NCBI GenBank assembly: GCA_024276995.1
Contig: JAJRWB010000059.1
Location: 1 to 35,240, forward strand
Length of the DNA stretch: 35,240 nt
Source: Candidatus Eiseniibacteriota bacterium
GTDB lineage: Bacteria; Orphanbacterota; Orphanbacteria; Orphanbacterales; Orphanbacteraceae
Direction: 5' to 3'
Position numbers and translations under genes: made by a program. The first letter of the stretch is position 1; each line of letters opens with the position of its first letter. The notes under the pieces were generated by a model. It searched no databases, was not told the DNA's origin, and saw only the letters and a program-made list of their open reading frames with translations. Below are positions 18,339 through 26,191 of this stretch, piece by piece.

Positions 18339-20102
18339 TTAACGGGGCGCTCCGCGGTCGATGGTGACGGGAAGAGACTTGCAGCCCGAAACGACGAAGT
18401 CGAAAGGATACTCCACCGCGGCCACCACATGGCCCTTGCGATAGGCGCCGTCGTCGTCGTGAAGCGGCTCCGCGAGAACGGAAAGCACCGATCCGGGAAG
18501 CCGTGGAAGCGCCTTCCCCCGGATCGTGGCGCCCGTCGATTCGTCGAAGAGCTGGCAGTACACCTTGTCGTTGCTCCGCATCTCACCAAGAAGCCGCACG
18601 AGATCGTTCACGCTCACCGCGCGGAGCCGGTTCGGCGCGCGCTTGTCATCCCACCCCTCTGAGGAGGGGGCGTCGCAGAGACGAAGCTTCAGCTTGCCGT
18701 CCGGCAGGTCGTCGGGAAGGGGGATCTCGATGGGAAACGACTCCATCCCTCCCCGGTAGCGGCGCAGTGTGAACGAACCACGAAGCATCTCGCCCGGGCG
18801 CCACAGCTTCTTTTCCAATTCCAGTTCCTCGATCCGCGCCGAGCGCAGCCCCTCGGAAAACTCGACGCCGACATCGACGCGGTTCAGATGGATTTCGCCG
18901 AGGTTGCTGTTGGCGAGCACCTGCATCGGGAGGGAAACATCGGTCGCCGCCTGGTCGATAAACCCGAATGAACTATAAAGATTATCCATATGAAGATTAT
19001 CGTACCCGTCGAGATCGAGATCCACCGTGACGCGCACCGTCCCTTCTCCCCACGTCTTCTCCCGATGGGCGATCGAATTGCGGGTGGCCCACGCGGCGAG
19101 CGCGGGGGTGAGCGCCCTGTGGTCGAGGGCGCGGTACTCGAACCGGTCCTTGCGGATGCCGGGCACATCGACGGTGATCGAGATCGGTATCGTCGGGGCG
19201 ACCGCCCCGATCGTGCCGGCGATGGCGGTCCGCCTGTCCTGCACCATGGCTCCCACCGTTTCGATGGGCGATCCGATTTTGAACGAAACCGACCGGCTCG
19301 GCATCACCGTGTGGATCTCCACCGACACGAGGGGAAAGTCGACCCCCCCCGACTGGAAGAGAGGATGGCCGAAGGCGAGAATCCTGTCGCCGTCCACCCA
19401 GGTGATCGTCCCGATGGCGGTGAGGTTGGCGTCCCCCGAGAGGAGGCGCACACCGATGCCCGCGCCCGGCATCGCCTTCCACCCCTTCTCCTTGCTCGTT
19501 CCCGTTCCCGAACCGCCGGCGGTGGTGACCATCCCTCTTTCATTGAAGAAACGATCGATCTCGTCGGCCACCTCGGGCGCGAAACCGGAAAGCGCGATCG
19601 GCGTGGAGATCGGCTCCGGTCTCTGGGAGAGCCCGCTCGAACGGTCCTTCCCTTCCGGCCGGAGGGCGCCGTCCCTCGGGACGGAGAGAGCGTTCTCCCG
19701 GTCTTCACGCCCGATGAGTTCCATCATTTCACCGATCGGCGTAACACCGCCAATCGGCACCTTGGCGAAGGGGTAGGCGAAGGCGAGCGCTCCGGCGACG
19801 CGCCCGTCGAAGTAGACCGGCGAGCCGCTCATCCCCTGGGCGATACCGGTGAGATCGGTGTCGAGACCCGACACGCGCACGAGGATCACGTCACCCGAAC
19901 CGGCGCGGCCGCTCATCACGTCGACCACCTCCACCTGGAACGTATCGATCCGCGTCCCCTCGACCACGGTGAGACCGAAGCCGGTCATTCCCCTGTGAAT
20001 CTGTGATACAGGAATCGTCTCGTCCGCCGCTCGAAGGGAAGATACAGCCGGCGGCGACAGCAGGAGCGCCGCCACGGCGGTCAGGATGATGAATGATCGC
20101 AT
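18339..20102 (-). CDS. SpoIVB-type (S55) peptidase domain protein
   Basis: The 587-residue protein starts with a signal peptide (SFIILTAVAALLLSPPAVSSLRA). Residues about 30-260 match the SpoIVB S55 serine peptidase domain: GMTGFGLTVVEGTRIDTFQVEVV, then the nucleophile motif GMSGSPVYFDGRVAGALAFA at residues 90-109, and later WVDGDRILAFGHPLFQSG. The rest (about 300-587) is beta-rich without a recognised family. The genome shows no sporulation gene here; S55-domain proteins also occur in non-sporulating FCB bacteria, where their role is not settled. ATG has GAAGGAG 7 nt upstream. It sits between the PHP-like and propeller genes in the envelope cluster. Confidence 0.85.
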   Translation of the reverse strand: MRSFIILTAVAALLLSPPAVSSLRAADETIPVSQIHRGMTGFGLTVVEGTRIDTFQVEVVDVMSGRAGSGDVILVRVSGLDTDLTGIAQGMSGSPVYFDGRVAGALAFAYPFAKVPIGGVTPIGEMMELIGREDRENALSVPRDGALRPEGKDRSSGLSQRPEPISTPIALSGFAPEVADEIDRFFNERGMVTTAGGSGTGTSKEKGWKAMPGAGIGVRLLSGDANLTAIGTITWVDGDRILAFGHPLFQSGGVDFPLVSVEIHTVMPSRSVSFKIGSPIETVGAMVQDRRTAIAGTIGAVAPTIPISITVDVPGIRKDRFEYRALDHRALTPALAAWATRNSIAHREKTWGEGTVRVTVDLDLDGYDNLHMDNLYSSFGFIDQAATDVSLPMQVLANSNLGEIHLNRVDVGVEFSEGLRSARIEELELEKKLWRPGEMLRGSFTLRRYRGGMESFPIEIPLPDDLPDGKLKLRLCDAPSSEGWDDKRAPNRLRAVSVNDLVRLLGEMRSNDKVYCQLFDESTGATIRGKALPRLPGSVLSVLAEPLHDDDGAYRKGHVVAAVEYPFDFVVSGCKSLPVTIDRGAPR

Positions 20103-20182
20103 CGCTTTTCTCCTTCGAGTTCATCGCGCCGCCGCCCCGAAGGCGACCGTCCCGGCATTCTAGCGCCCCTCCTTCCGGCGTG

Positions 20183-22618
20183 TCAATTCACGCCGTTTCC
20201 CTGGCGCACCCCCGGTGGATCGAACCGTCCGTTCAGATCGTAATCGATCCACACCGGGTTGGTGAAAGCGACCGGATAAACCGCCTCCCCCCTTCTCCCG
20301 GAAACGACCGGCTCGAGGGGCGTCGTACCGGTGGCCACCACCACGACCCACGTGTCCTGATAGATAGCGATAGATTCGTTCAGGCGCACGTGGGTGGGGG
20401 CGCCGCTGAGGCCTACCTTCGATTCCGCCACCATGGCGCCGTTCGCGAAGGCCCTCACCCGGTTCACGTCGATCCATGACGGAGCATCGACATGGATGGC
20501 GAGATCCACGAGCCCATCCCCGCCGGGCACCAGGTCGCCCGGAACGCCCCTGCCGTTCACTTTCACGTCGATCAGCGGTCCGGTGGTGACGAAGAACCGC
20601 CCCGACCGAAGCGACTCGAGTAGAACCCCGGTATCCACGCCGGCGCCTCCCGCATCGACGTAGCATCTCGGCGTTCCGACCGTTCCCGGGTCGAGCGCGC
20701 CTGCCGACGATCCTCCGGTGGCGAAGAAGTCGTTACCCAGATTGAGAAGATGGAACCAGTCGGCGAGCACGGCACTCGCCCCTTTCAGCGAATCCCCGCC
20801 GGCCACCTCGAGAAGATCGAAGTCGAAGCTCGCCTCGATATTCGTCGACAGCCCGGTCACCGGATCGATACCGATCGCCTCGAAATACCCCACCGAGGAG
20901 GAGCGGGGCGCACCGACCTGGATGAGCGGATGTCCCGCGAGACGGCGGAAAGCGGCGAAGAGCGCGGGGGGGGACTTTCCCTCCGCTCCGGCGGGTCCGG
21001 TGACGGCGATTTCGTTCTCCCGGAAGAGCGGAAAGATCTGGAAGCTCCCCACTCCGGGAAGGACCACCGCTTCTCCGCCGATGACGAGAAGGTCCTTCAC
21101 GGTGTCGAGATCGGCGCTCCTCGGGGCGGTCCCCCGGTCGGCGATGACGGCGGCGTCGAGGCCGGCGGCGCGCGATGCGACGGCCAGTTCCTCCAGCGTG
21201 GCACGCGAGTCGAGACCGGCCACGGTCCGCTGGCGGAGATCGACGGCGACGAAGCGGCCGCGCTCCACTTCGCGATCGAGCCGGAACACCGCCATCGACG
21301 TCTCTCCCGCCTTCACCTCCACGCGGCGTCTTTCGATGGAATACTCCGGGCCGTGAGAAGCGGTGATCGTGTATTCCCCCGGCGGAAGGGGAAAGGCGCA
21401 CTCCTCGCCGGCGGTGTAGTGCGCCCCCGGGATCGGCCGGCTTCCCCGCTCCACGCCGATCATGCGACCGGAACGATCTCTCACGGAGATCTTCGCCGCG
21501 AGAGGTCGGCCCTTCCCATCCGTCACGACACATCGAACGTCACCGTCGCGGGGGAGGCGGAGCCACAGTTCGCGCGACTGTTCGAACGCGGCGTTGAAAC
21601 TTTTCCCCCGACCCCGCGTCCCGCCGGCGCTCACCGGAACGGCACGGTAGATCCCCGGCGGCAGAGCCATGGCGAAGCGGCCGTCCTCGCCCGCCACCAC
21701 CTCGGCCGCCATCCCCGACCCGCCGATGATTTCGATCCGCCCCCCCGCGGCGGGAACGCCGTCGGTATCGTCGGTCAACCGGCCCGTCAGCGGAACGGAA
21801 CCTCTCTTGTCGATCACCCCCATGAGCCCCGCGATATCCCCGGGCCAGACGTAGAAGCGCCGTTCCACGGTAACCGTCGATTTCGCACGCACCCGGAAAG
21901 GAGCGAACGGGAGACGAAAGGCGTTTCCCCCCACCCGCACGGGAAGCTGTGCGGTTTCGCACGTCCAGCCGTAGATCGCCCCTTCCGACCGAAAAAGAAC
22001 GGCGGGAAGTTCCGGCGGAAGATCCGCTCTGGCGGGAAAAGGATCGCCCGTGAATCCATACCCGGGAAGGAAGGGGGAGAGCCTCCCCCCCTCGACGAGA
22101 TCGGCGGCGATGCACGAATCGAGATCCCTGCGAAGATTGTTGGTGTAGCGGGTGGTCACCGACACGAATGGATCGCCGTCCCTAAGGGAGTAGACCGTTT
22201 CGATCACGATGTTGTCGTTGCGGCTGTCGGCGCCTCGAACGGCGAGCGCCGCCACGCTTCCCCTTTCCAAGCCGGGGACGATTTCGATCTCGTCGTAACG
22301 CGCCTGGCGCGGGAACTCGGAAGTGACCATGAAAATCGTCTGTCCCCAGCAATCGAATCCGCCCTCCGGCGCGGCGTCGATGATTCGCCCCCCGCTCAGC
22401 GCGCTCCCCGCCGAATGGCTCACGTCGCTCACCACCACGCGGATTCGGCCGTTCTCGAGGAGATAGTCCCCCTCCCTGCCGAGCGAGGCGGGGCCGCGTA
22501 TCGCATCCGCCTCCCCGATAATCGTGGAAACCGATGCCCCCCACACCGCAGGAGAATACGCGGCGAGCAGGAGCGCGAACAGCGAAGCGCCCGGCGAAGG
22601 GCAGAAGCGGTCGGACAT
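20183..22618 (-). CDS. Exported CehA/McbA-like protein with a degenerate PHP domain
   Basis: The 811-residue protein has a signal peptide (SLFALLLAAYSPAVWGAS). Residues 30-260 form an N-terminal beta-rich domain. Residues 275-345 and 358-448 are two carboxypeptidase-regulatory-like beta sandwiches (LTGRLTDDTDGVPAAGG; VRCVVTDGKGRPLAAKISV). Residues 455-690 align by pattern with the PHP domain of CehA/McbA metallohydrolases, but the metal ligands are gone: the LHxHT element is LRQRT (461-465), the TDH element is ADRG (493-496), and the ATGGSDSH element is ATGGSSAG (633-640), while the adjacent GTPRCYV remains. The most likely reading is a non-catalytic, binding or structural PHP-like protein. 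It starts 8 nt after the YugP-like gene. Confidence 0.75.
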   Translation of the reverse strand: MSDRFCPSPGASLFALLLAAYSPAVWGASVSTIIGEADAIRGPASLGREGDYLLENGRIRVVVSDVSHSAGSALSGGRIIDAAPEGGFDCWGQTIFMVTSEFPRQARYDEIEIVPGLERGSVAALAVRGADSRNDNIVIETVYSLRDGDPFVSVTTRYTNNLRRDLDSCIAADLVEGGRLSPFLPGYGFTGDPFPARADLPPELPAVLFRSEGAIYGWTCETAQLPVRVGGNAFRLPFAPFRVRAKSTVTVERRFYVWPGDIAGLMGVIDKRGSVPLTGRLTDDTDGVPAAGGRIEIIGGSGMAAEVVAGEDGRFAMALPPGIYRAVPVSAGGTRGRGKSFNAAFEQSRELWLRLPRDGDVRCVVTDGKGRPLAAKISVRDRSGRMIGVERGSRPIPGAHYTAGEECAFPLPPGEYTITASHGPEYSIERRRVEVKAGETSMAVFRLDREVERGRFVAVDLRQRTVAGLDSRATLEELAVASRAAGLDAAVIADRGTAPRSADLDTVKDLLVIGGEAVVLPGVGSFQIFPLFRENEIAVTGPAGAEGKSPPALFAAFRRLAGHPLIQVGAPRSSSVGYFEAIGIDPVTGLSTNIEASFDFDLLEVAGGDSLKGASAVLADWFHLLNLGNDFFATGGSSAGALDPGTVGTPRCYVDAGGAGVDTGVLLESLRSGRFFVTTGPLIDVKVNGRGVPGDLVPGGDGLVDLAIHVDAPSWIDVNRVRAFANGAMVAESKVGLSGAPTHVRLNESIAIYQDTWVVVVATGTTPLEPVVSGRRGEAVYPVAFTNPVWIDYDLNGRFDPPGVRQGNGVN

Positions 22619-22626
22619 CTTCTTGA

Positions 22627-23316
22627 TCAGTTGTTCCTTCCCCTGAGGACGAGAAGACGGAGAAGCTGACTGAGCGCCATCGCCGTCGCCGCCACGTAGG
22701 TGAGCGCCGCCGCGGTGAGGACCCGCCTCGCCCCGGCGAGTTCATCCTCCCCGAGATACCCCCCCTCGCGTAGCTGGACCATCGCCCGCCGGCTCGCGTT
22801 GAATTCCACCGGAAGGGTTACCACCGTGAAGAGGACGGAGAGGGCGAAGAAGGCGATCCCAAGATCCATGAGGGGGCCGAAACGGAAAAAGAACCCTGCG
22901 AGAAAGAGGGGAAACGCCAGGGTCGTCCCCAGGTTCGCAACGGGAAGGAAGCTATGCCTCAAGGAGAGGGGGATGTAGCCGTTGCCGTGCTGCATCGCGT
23001 GGCCGACCTCGTGGGCGGCGATACTCACCGCAGCGATCGAGTCGGACCTGTAGTTCCCCTCCGAAAGACGGACCGTCCGGGTCCGGGGGTCGTAGTGATC
23101 GCTCAGCGTCCCCGCGACCGGCTCCACGGGAACGTCGCCGAGACGGTTCGCCGCGAGGATGGCCGCCGCCACGTTCGCCCCGGTCCGACCCGCGCGGGAG
23201 GGAACCGCGTTGAACGCGCTGTACGTGGAACGCACCTTCCATTGAGCCCACATGGCGAGCGCCATCGCGGGGAGAAGGAGCATCATCGATGAATCAAAGA
23301 AATAGAAAGGAATCAT
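22627..23316 (-). CDS. Membrane zinc metallopeptidase, YugP family
   Basis: The protein has 229 residues, starting at ATG 23316 with GAGG(AGG) 8 nt upstream. It belongs to the neutral zinc metallopeptidase family PF04298 (YugP). An N-terminal transmembrane helix (about 8-25) is followed by a soluble loop, the zinc motif HEVGH (102-106) in SIAAHEVGHAMQHGNGY, and hydrophobic segments at about 120-165 with a final helix near the C-terminus. The loop LSDHYDPRTRTVRLSEGNY is typical. It is the first gene of the envelope cluster and lies behind a predicted promoter. Its substrates are unknown. Confidence 0.9.
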   Translation of the reverse strand: MIPFYFFDSSMMLLLPAMALAMWAQWKVRSTYSAFNAVPSRAGRTGANVAAAILAANRLGDVPVEPVAGTLSDHYDPRTRTVRLSEGNYRSDSIAAVSIAAHEVGHAMQHGNGYIPLSLRHSFLPVANLGTTLAFPLFLAGFFFRFGPLMDLGIAFFALSVLFTVVTLPVEFNASRRAMVQLREGGYLGEDELAGARRVLTAAALTYVAATAMALSQLLRLLVLRGRNN

Positions 23317-23423
23317 CGGATCATCCTCCTCTCTCCGGGGGACGGTGTCTCCTGCCGCACGGGTTGCACCACGCGGCGACCCGCGCGGTTCCGGAACCAC
23401 TTTGCCGGCCGATCGCACGGGAG

Positions 23424-23453
23424 AGAATATCAGAGGGTGAATGGAACAGGCAA
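23424..23453 (-). promoter_or_regulatory. Possible promoter of the YugP-to-M16 gene cluster
   Basis: On the minus strand TTGCCT (23448-23453) is separated by 18 bp from TATTCT (23424-23429); each box matches 4 of 6 consensus positions. Transcription would start near 23417, about 100 nt before the YugP start. The -35 box directly abuts the hairpin that ends the preceding unit. Confidence 0.45.
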
Positions 23454-23483
23454 GCGATCCCCCCCTTGTCGGGGGGGGATCGC
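23454..23483. terminator. Hairpin terminator between the HTH gene and the YugP cluster
   Basis: A 12-bp stem (GCGATCCCCCCC at 23454-23465 with its complement at 23472-23483) has a 6-nt loop. It lies about 100 nt beyond the HTH gene on the minus strand. No U-tract follows, but the stem is very stable. Confidence 0.55.
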
Positions 23484-23584
23484 CGAGGTTGCATCGTTCC
23501 GGCGGGAGGCTCCCTTCTTCCCCGGCGGGAGAAGGCGGCAGCGTCTCACGATGACCGATCAGGGACGGAAGGCGGAATGGAGCG

Positions 23585-23812
23585 CTAGACCCGAGTCTTC
23601 TCTTCTTCCCGAGACGTGTTGCTCACCGATTCCGTTTCCTCGCCGACCCATCCTTCCTGGAACAGCTCGTCGAGACGGTCCTTGGAGAACCTCCACTGAC
23701 CGCCGATCTTGAGGCCGGGGATCTTCTTTTCCTTCGCGAGCTTATAAAGTGTGGCCCGCGTGATGTGAAGATACTCGGCTGCCGCCCCTACGTCCAAGAT
23801 TTCCTTTGCCAT
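23585..23812 (-). CDS. Small helix-turn-helix (excisionase/MerR-type) DNA-binding protein
   Basis: The 75-residue protein starts MAKEILDVGAAAEYLHITRATLYKLAKEKKIPGLKIGGQWRF, the excisionase-type winged HTH family: recognition helix RATLYKLAKEKKIP, wing KIGGQWRFSKDRLDEL. The acidic tail (residues 52-75) has no motif. The start at 23812 has AGAGGTG 4 nt upstream; a longer in-frame leader lacks one. No integrase or phage gene is near, so a chromosomal regulator is likelier than a prophage excisionase; proteins of this type also act as subunits or regulators in other systems. It ends in TAG. Confidence 0.85.
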   Translation of the reverse strand: MAKEILDVGAAAEYLHITRATLYKLAKEKKIPGLKIGGQWRFSKDRLDELFQEGWVGEETESVSNTSREEEKTRV

Positions 23813-24132
23813 GCAGCACCTCTCGCTAAAGGATGGAACCCCTGCAAACTTCTTTAACACTTTTGCTTTGTGTATCGGCGAAACGGTGCGCGCCTTGAGT
23901 GTTTTCTTGCGTCGATGGATGTTTTTCATCGGCGAAAAACGCTTTTTTCATCTTGCGCAGGTTCAACGGCTTACACGCAGACATCCCTGTTCGACCCCTC
24001 CTTCCCTCGGGGGGCGAACCGGTCCCCCGAAGGGCCTCCACGGGCGGAAGGGGATTGCACTATAGGGCAGGGGATCCGGGATCAGGAAACAGCGCAAGGG
24101 GGCGGCTCAACGGGAAAGCACGCGATCGCCGA
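23813..24132. other. Intergenic region upstream of the HTH gene
   Basis: The 320 bp hold no gene. The decamer ATCGGCGAAA occurs twice in direct orientation (23874-23883 and 23928-23937) 54 bp apart, five helical turns, which might be binding sites but may be chance. A hairpin (24004-24013 with 24024-24034, one bulge) could end the barrel transcript. A TATAGT on the minus strand (24059-24064) has no good -35 box. Confidence 0.4.
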
Positions 24133-25137
24133 TCAGAAGTGGTAGCGGAAACCGGCGGAGAAAGTGAGCCCCGTGAAAACCACGTCGATCGGATTCGACG
24201 GATCGGCGCCATAGCTGCCATAGATGAATTCGGGCGGTGAGAAAGGTGTCCAGACCGAGGCGACATCGGTGTAGCCGATGACGATCGGCTCGGCGATCGG
24301 CTCCTTCGTCTCGGCGGCTCGCAACGTGGCGATACTCGCATCGTTGTATTCGAGCCGGTCGAACTGCATGTACTGGTAGCCGACCTGCCACGAAAGGGAG
24401 AAGAAGGAAGTGTAGAACTCCTCCCCGCCTACGGAGATCTGCCACATCGGTTTCCATTGGCTCGCCTCGAGAAGAGTCGGGGGGGGGATGGAGGAGAAAT
24501 CACGGGGCGGGATGAACAGCTCGATCTGGTGTATTCCCCTCGCGTACCCGAGCCCGGCGCTCACGAACACGTCACGCTTCGAGCCGAGGATCGGGAAGTC
24601 CCCCCGGGTCATTTCGCGGGGAAGGAAGAAGAGCATGTTGCCGCTTCCAAAGTACGCCTGGTCGGTGAGGGTGGCTCCGAACCCTCTCTCGGAAAGTCTC
24701 ATCGACGATCCCACCCGGCCGGCGGCGAATTCGAAGGCGAATCTTCCGCCGATGAGGGGAAAGCCGACCGTTTCGGGAAACTTGTACCGCGCTCCGGCCC
24801 GCCAGTTGAAAGCGACGGTCAGATCGGAAAACCCATCTCCCGACCAGCCGATATCGGCCACTTCCCCGATCTGGGCATTTACGGCGTTGAACATCGTTTC
24901 GATGCTGGCGATCGAAGCCGCCTGCTTTTCCGTATCGGACAGATTCTTCTGGCCCAGGCCGGCGGAGAACTGGAACGACCAGAGAGGTTCCCCCTCCGCG
25001 ACGATGGCATCGAGGTCGAGGTCGATCAGGTCCGGGTCCATCAGGTCGTCGGGGGCGGGCGGAAAGCGGTTCGCCCCGAAAGCGAAAGACGCCCCCAGTA
25101 ACATGCCGGCCGCAAGGATCCCGTATCGGTATCTCAT
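24133..25137 (-). CDS. Outer-membrane beta-barrel protein, unknown function
   Basis: The 334-residue protein starts at ATG 25137 with GGAGGGG 7 nt upstream and a signal peptide (YRYGILAAGMLLGASFAFGA). After a short acidic linker (DDLMDPDLIDLDLDAI) it has alternating beta strands (FQFSAGLG, LTVAFNWRAGARYKF, RFAFEFAAGRVG, VFVSAGLGYARGIHQIELF, FSLSWQVGYQYMQF, FTGLTFSAGFRYHF) and ends in Phe, as do substrates of the BAM machinery. No specific family is recognised. It has its own strong promoter and stands as a single-gene unit; the region downstream contains a hairpin. Confidence 0.78.
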   Translation of the reverse strand: MRYRYGILAAGMLLGASFAFGANRFPPAPDDLMDPDLIDLDLDAIVAEGEPLWSFQFSAGLGQKNLSDTEKQAASIASIETMFNAVNAQIGEVADIGWSGDGFSDLTVAFNWRAGARYKFPETVGFPLIGGRFAFEFAAGRVGSSMRLSERGFGATLTDQAYFGSGNMLFFLPREMTRGDFPILGSKRDVFVSAGLGYARGIHQIELFIPPRDFSSIPPPTLLEASQWKPMWQISVGGEEFYTSFFSLSWQVGYQYMQFDRLEYNDASIATLRAAETKEPIAEPIVIGYTDVASVWTPFSPPEFIYGSYGADPSNPIDVVFTGLTFSAGFRYHF

Positions 25138-25164
25138 CCTGAATCCCCTCCAGTTCGATAGGCC

Positions 25165-25194
25165 ACTATAGCCGAAGCGCCGCCGGAGTGTCAA
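25165..25194 (-). promoter_or_regulatory. Promoter of the outer-membrane barrel gene
   Basis: On the minus strand perfect TTGACA (25189-25194), 18-bp spacer, TATAGT (25165-25170). Transcription would start near 25158, a leader of about 21 nt before the ATG. The boxes and spacer length are identical to the fab operon promoter. Confidence 0.75.
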
Positions 25195-25310
25195 CGGAGT
25201 GGAAGCCCTCTTCAACTGCCGGACGGGGCATCCCGTCCGGGGTCCCTCGCGCCGCCGCGCCGGGAGGATTTCTCACGTCCCGCCGGGGGCGCATCCGGCG
25301 GGCGCGACGA

Positions 25311-25340
25311 ATAAAAGGGAGGCCCCTTCGAGCCTCCCTT
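25311..25340 (-). terminator. Rho-independent terminator of the Hsp20 gene
   Basis: GGGAGGC (25317-25323) pairs with GCCTCCC (25332-25338), extended by A-T pairs, around an 8-nt loop; on the minus strand the stem is followed by TTTTAT. It lies 45 nt after the Hsp20 stop. This is the most classical intrinsic terminator in the window. Confidence 0.85.
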
Positions 25341-25384
25341 CGCTGTTCGCGGCCGCTTCGGACGGCTGTCCGGCACGATGCGGT

Positions 25385-25822
25385 TTACTTCACCTTCACC
25401 TCGATCTGCCTCGGAAGCGCTTCCTCGTTCTTCGCGATGACCATCGTGAGAACGCCGTCCCGGTACTCGGCGGTGATCGAGTCGGTGTCGACATTGTCGG
25501 GAAGGCGGAACGACCGCCGGAACGATCCGTACGCCCTCTCCACGCTCCTGTACCCTTCCTCCTCCGACTTGACCTCTCCGTTCCGCTCTCCGCTCACCGA
25601 GAGGACACCGTCCTCGAGGACGATGTGGATATCCTTTTTCTTCATCCCGGGAAGGTCGAGAGCGATCCGGTAGCGATCCTTCTCCTCCACCACGTCGGCT
25701 CTCGGAGCGAGAACATCCGTGGCGAGGGGGGCGAAGAGATCGCCGGTGAAGAAGGTATTCAGGAAGCTGTCGATCGCGGGATAGTGATTCGTCCGACCGG
25801 GCCTGACCATGATCTGTCTCAT
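25385..25822 (-). CDS. Small heat shock protein, Hsp20 family
   Basis: The 145-residue chaperone holds unfolded proteins in oligomers. The alpha-crystallin domain covers about residues 40-135: PRADVVEEKDRYRIALDLPGMKKKDIHIVLEDGVLSVSGER, then YGSFRRSFRLPDNVD and the signature YRDGVLTMVIAK. The N-terminus is short (SFLNTFFTGDLF), as in class A bacterial members. ATG has AAGGAGG 8 nt upstream. No CIRCE element or clear sigma-32 box is visible upstream; regulation is open. Confidence 0.94.
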   Translation of the reverse strand: MRQIMVRPGRTNHYPAIDSFLNTFFTGDLFAPLATDVLAPRADVVEEKDRYRIALDLPGMKKKDIHIVLEDGVLSVSGERNGEVKSEEEGYRSVERAYGSFRRSFRLPDNVDTDSITAEYRDGVLTMVIAKNEEALPRQIEVKVK

Positions 25823-25932
25823 TTTCCATTCCTCCTTTTTCTTGTGAGGGGTGATTCCCTCGTTCCGTTGCCCCTCTCCATATCAATCTTCGTACCAAAC
25901 CGATGAGCGCCGGGAAATATCGCGTTAATTCA

Positions 25933-25961
25933 TTGACACGGTTTATCTTACGATATATACT
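25933..25961 (+). promoter_or_regulatory. Strong sigma-70-type promoter of the beta-helix gene
   Basis: TTGACA (25933-25938), 17-bp spacer, TATACT (25956-25961): perfect -35, optimal spacing, 5 of 6 in -10. Predicted start near 25968, leaving about 224 nt of leader. Confidence 0.8.
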
Positions 25962-25995
25962 CGAACGGCGAGAGAGAGGGCCGTCTAAATAAAAA

Positions 25996-26051
25996 CTGCC
26001 ATAATGGCACCATGCTCCTGCCGAGCCCCGCTGGTCATGCCGTTTTGGCAG
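25996..26051 (+). promoter_or_regulatory. Structured 5' leader hairpin of the beta-helix gene
   Basis: CTGCCATAATGGCA (25996-26009) pairs with TGCCGTTTTGGCAG (26038-26051): 12 Watson-Crick pairs, one G-U and one mismatch. A second small hairpin, GCGATC/GATCGC, lies at 26108-26123. No known riboswitch class is recognised. Confidence 0.5.
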
Positions 26052-26191
26052 CTTTCGACCTCATCTTCGACGCGGTTGACGGGGAACCGGGGGTGCGTCA
26101 ATATGGTGCGATCGACAGATCGCCGTTCTCTGTTCCGTATCGAGAGTCTTCCTGCCGGGCGAAAGTGCGCAGGAAGAAGAGGAGAATCAGC

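Larger units (their letters stand above)
25823..26191. other. Divergent intergenic region between Hsp20 and the beta-helix gene
   Basis: The 369 bp hold no gene I can support. The plus-strand half contains a near-perfect promoter (25933-25961) and a long leader with two hairpins. The minus-strand half must contain the Hsp20 promoter, but no convincing boxes are seen. Confidence 0.6.

Noticed and set aside
20750-22669. A 639-codon plus-strand frame
   Set aside because: Antisense to the PHP-like gene; composition is that of a shadow frame and there is no ribosome binding site.
23585-23812. Prophage or integrative element marked by the excisionase-like gene
   Set aside because: No integrase, attachment repeats or other phage genes are nearby.
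26005-26010. TGGCAC as half of a sigma-54 promoter
   Set aside because: No GC-containing -12 element (TTGC) follows at the right spacing, and the bases are part of the leader hairpin.
26012-26191. Upstream in-frame start for the beta-helix protein
   Set aside because: The extension has no signal peptide and its Shine-Dalgarno is poor; ATG 26192 has both a good ribosome binding site and a signal peptide.
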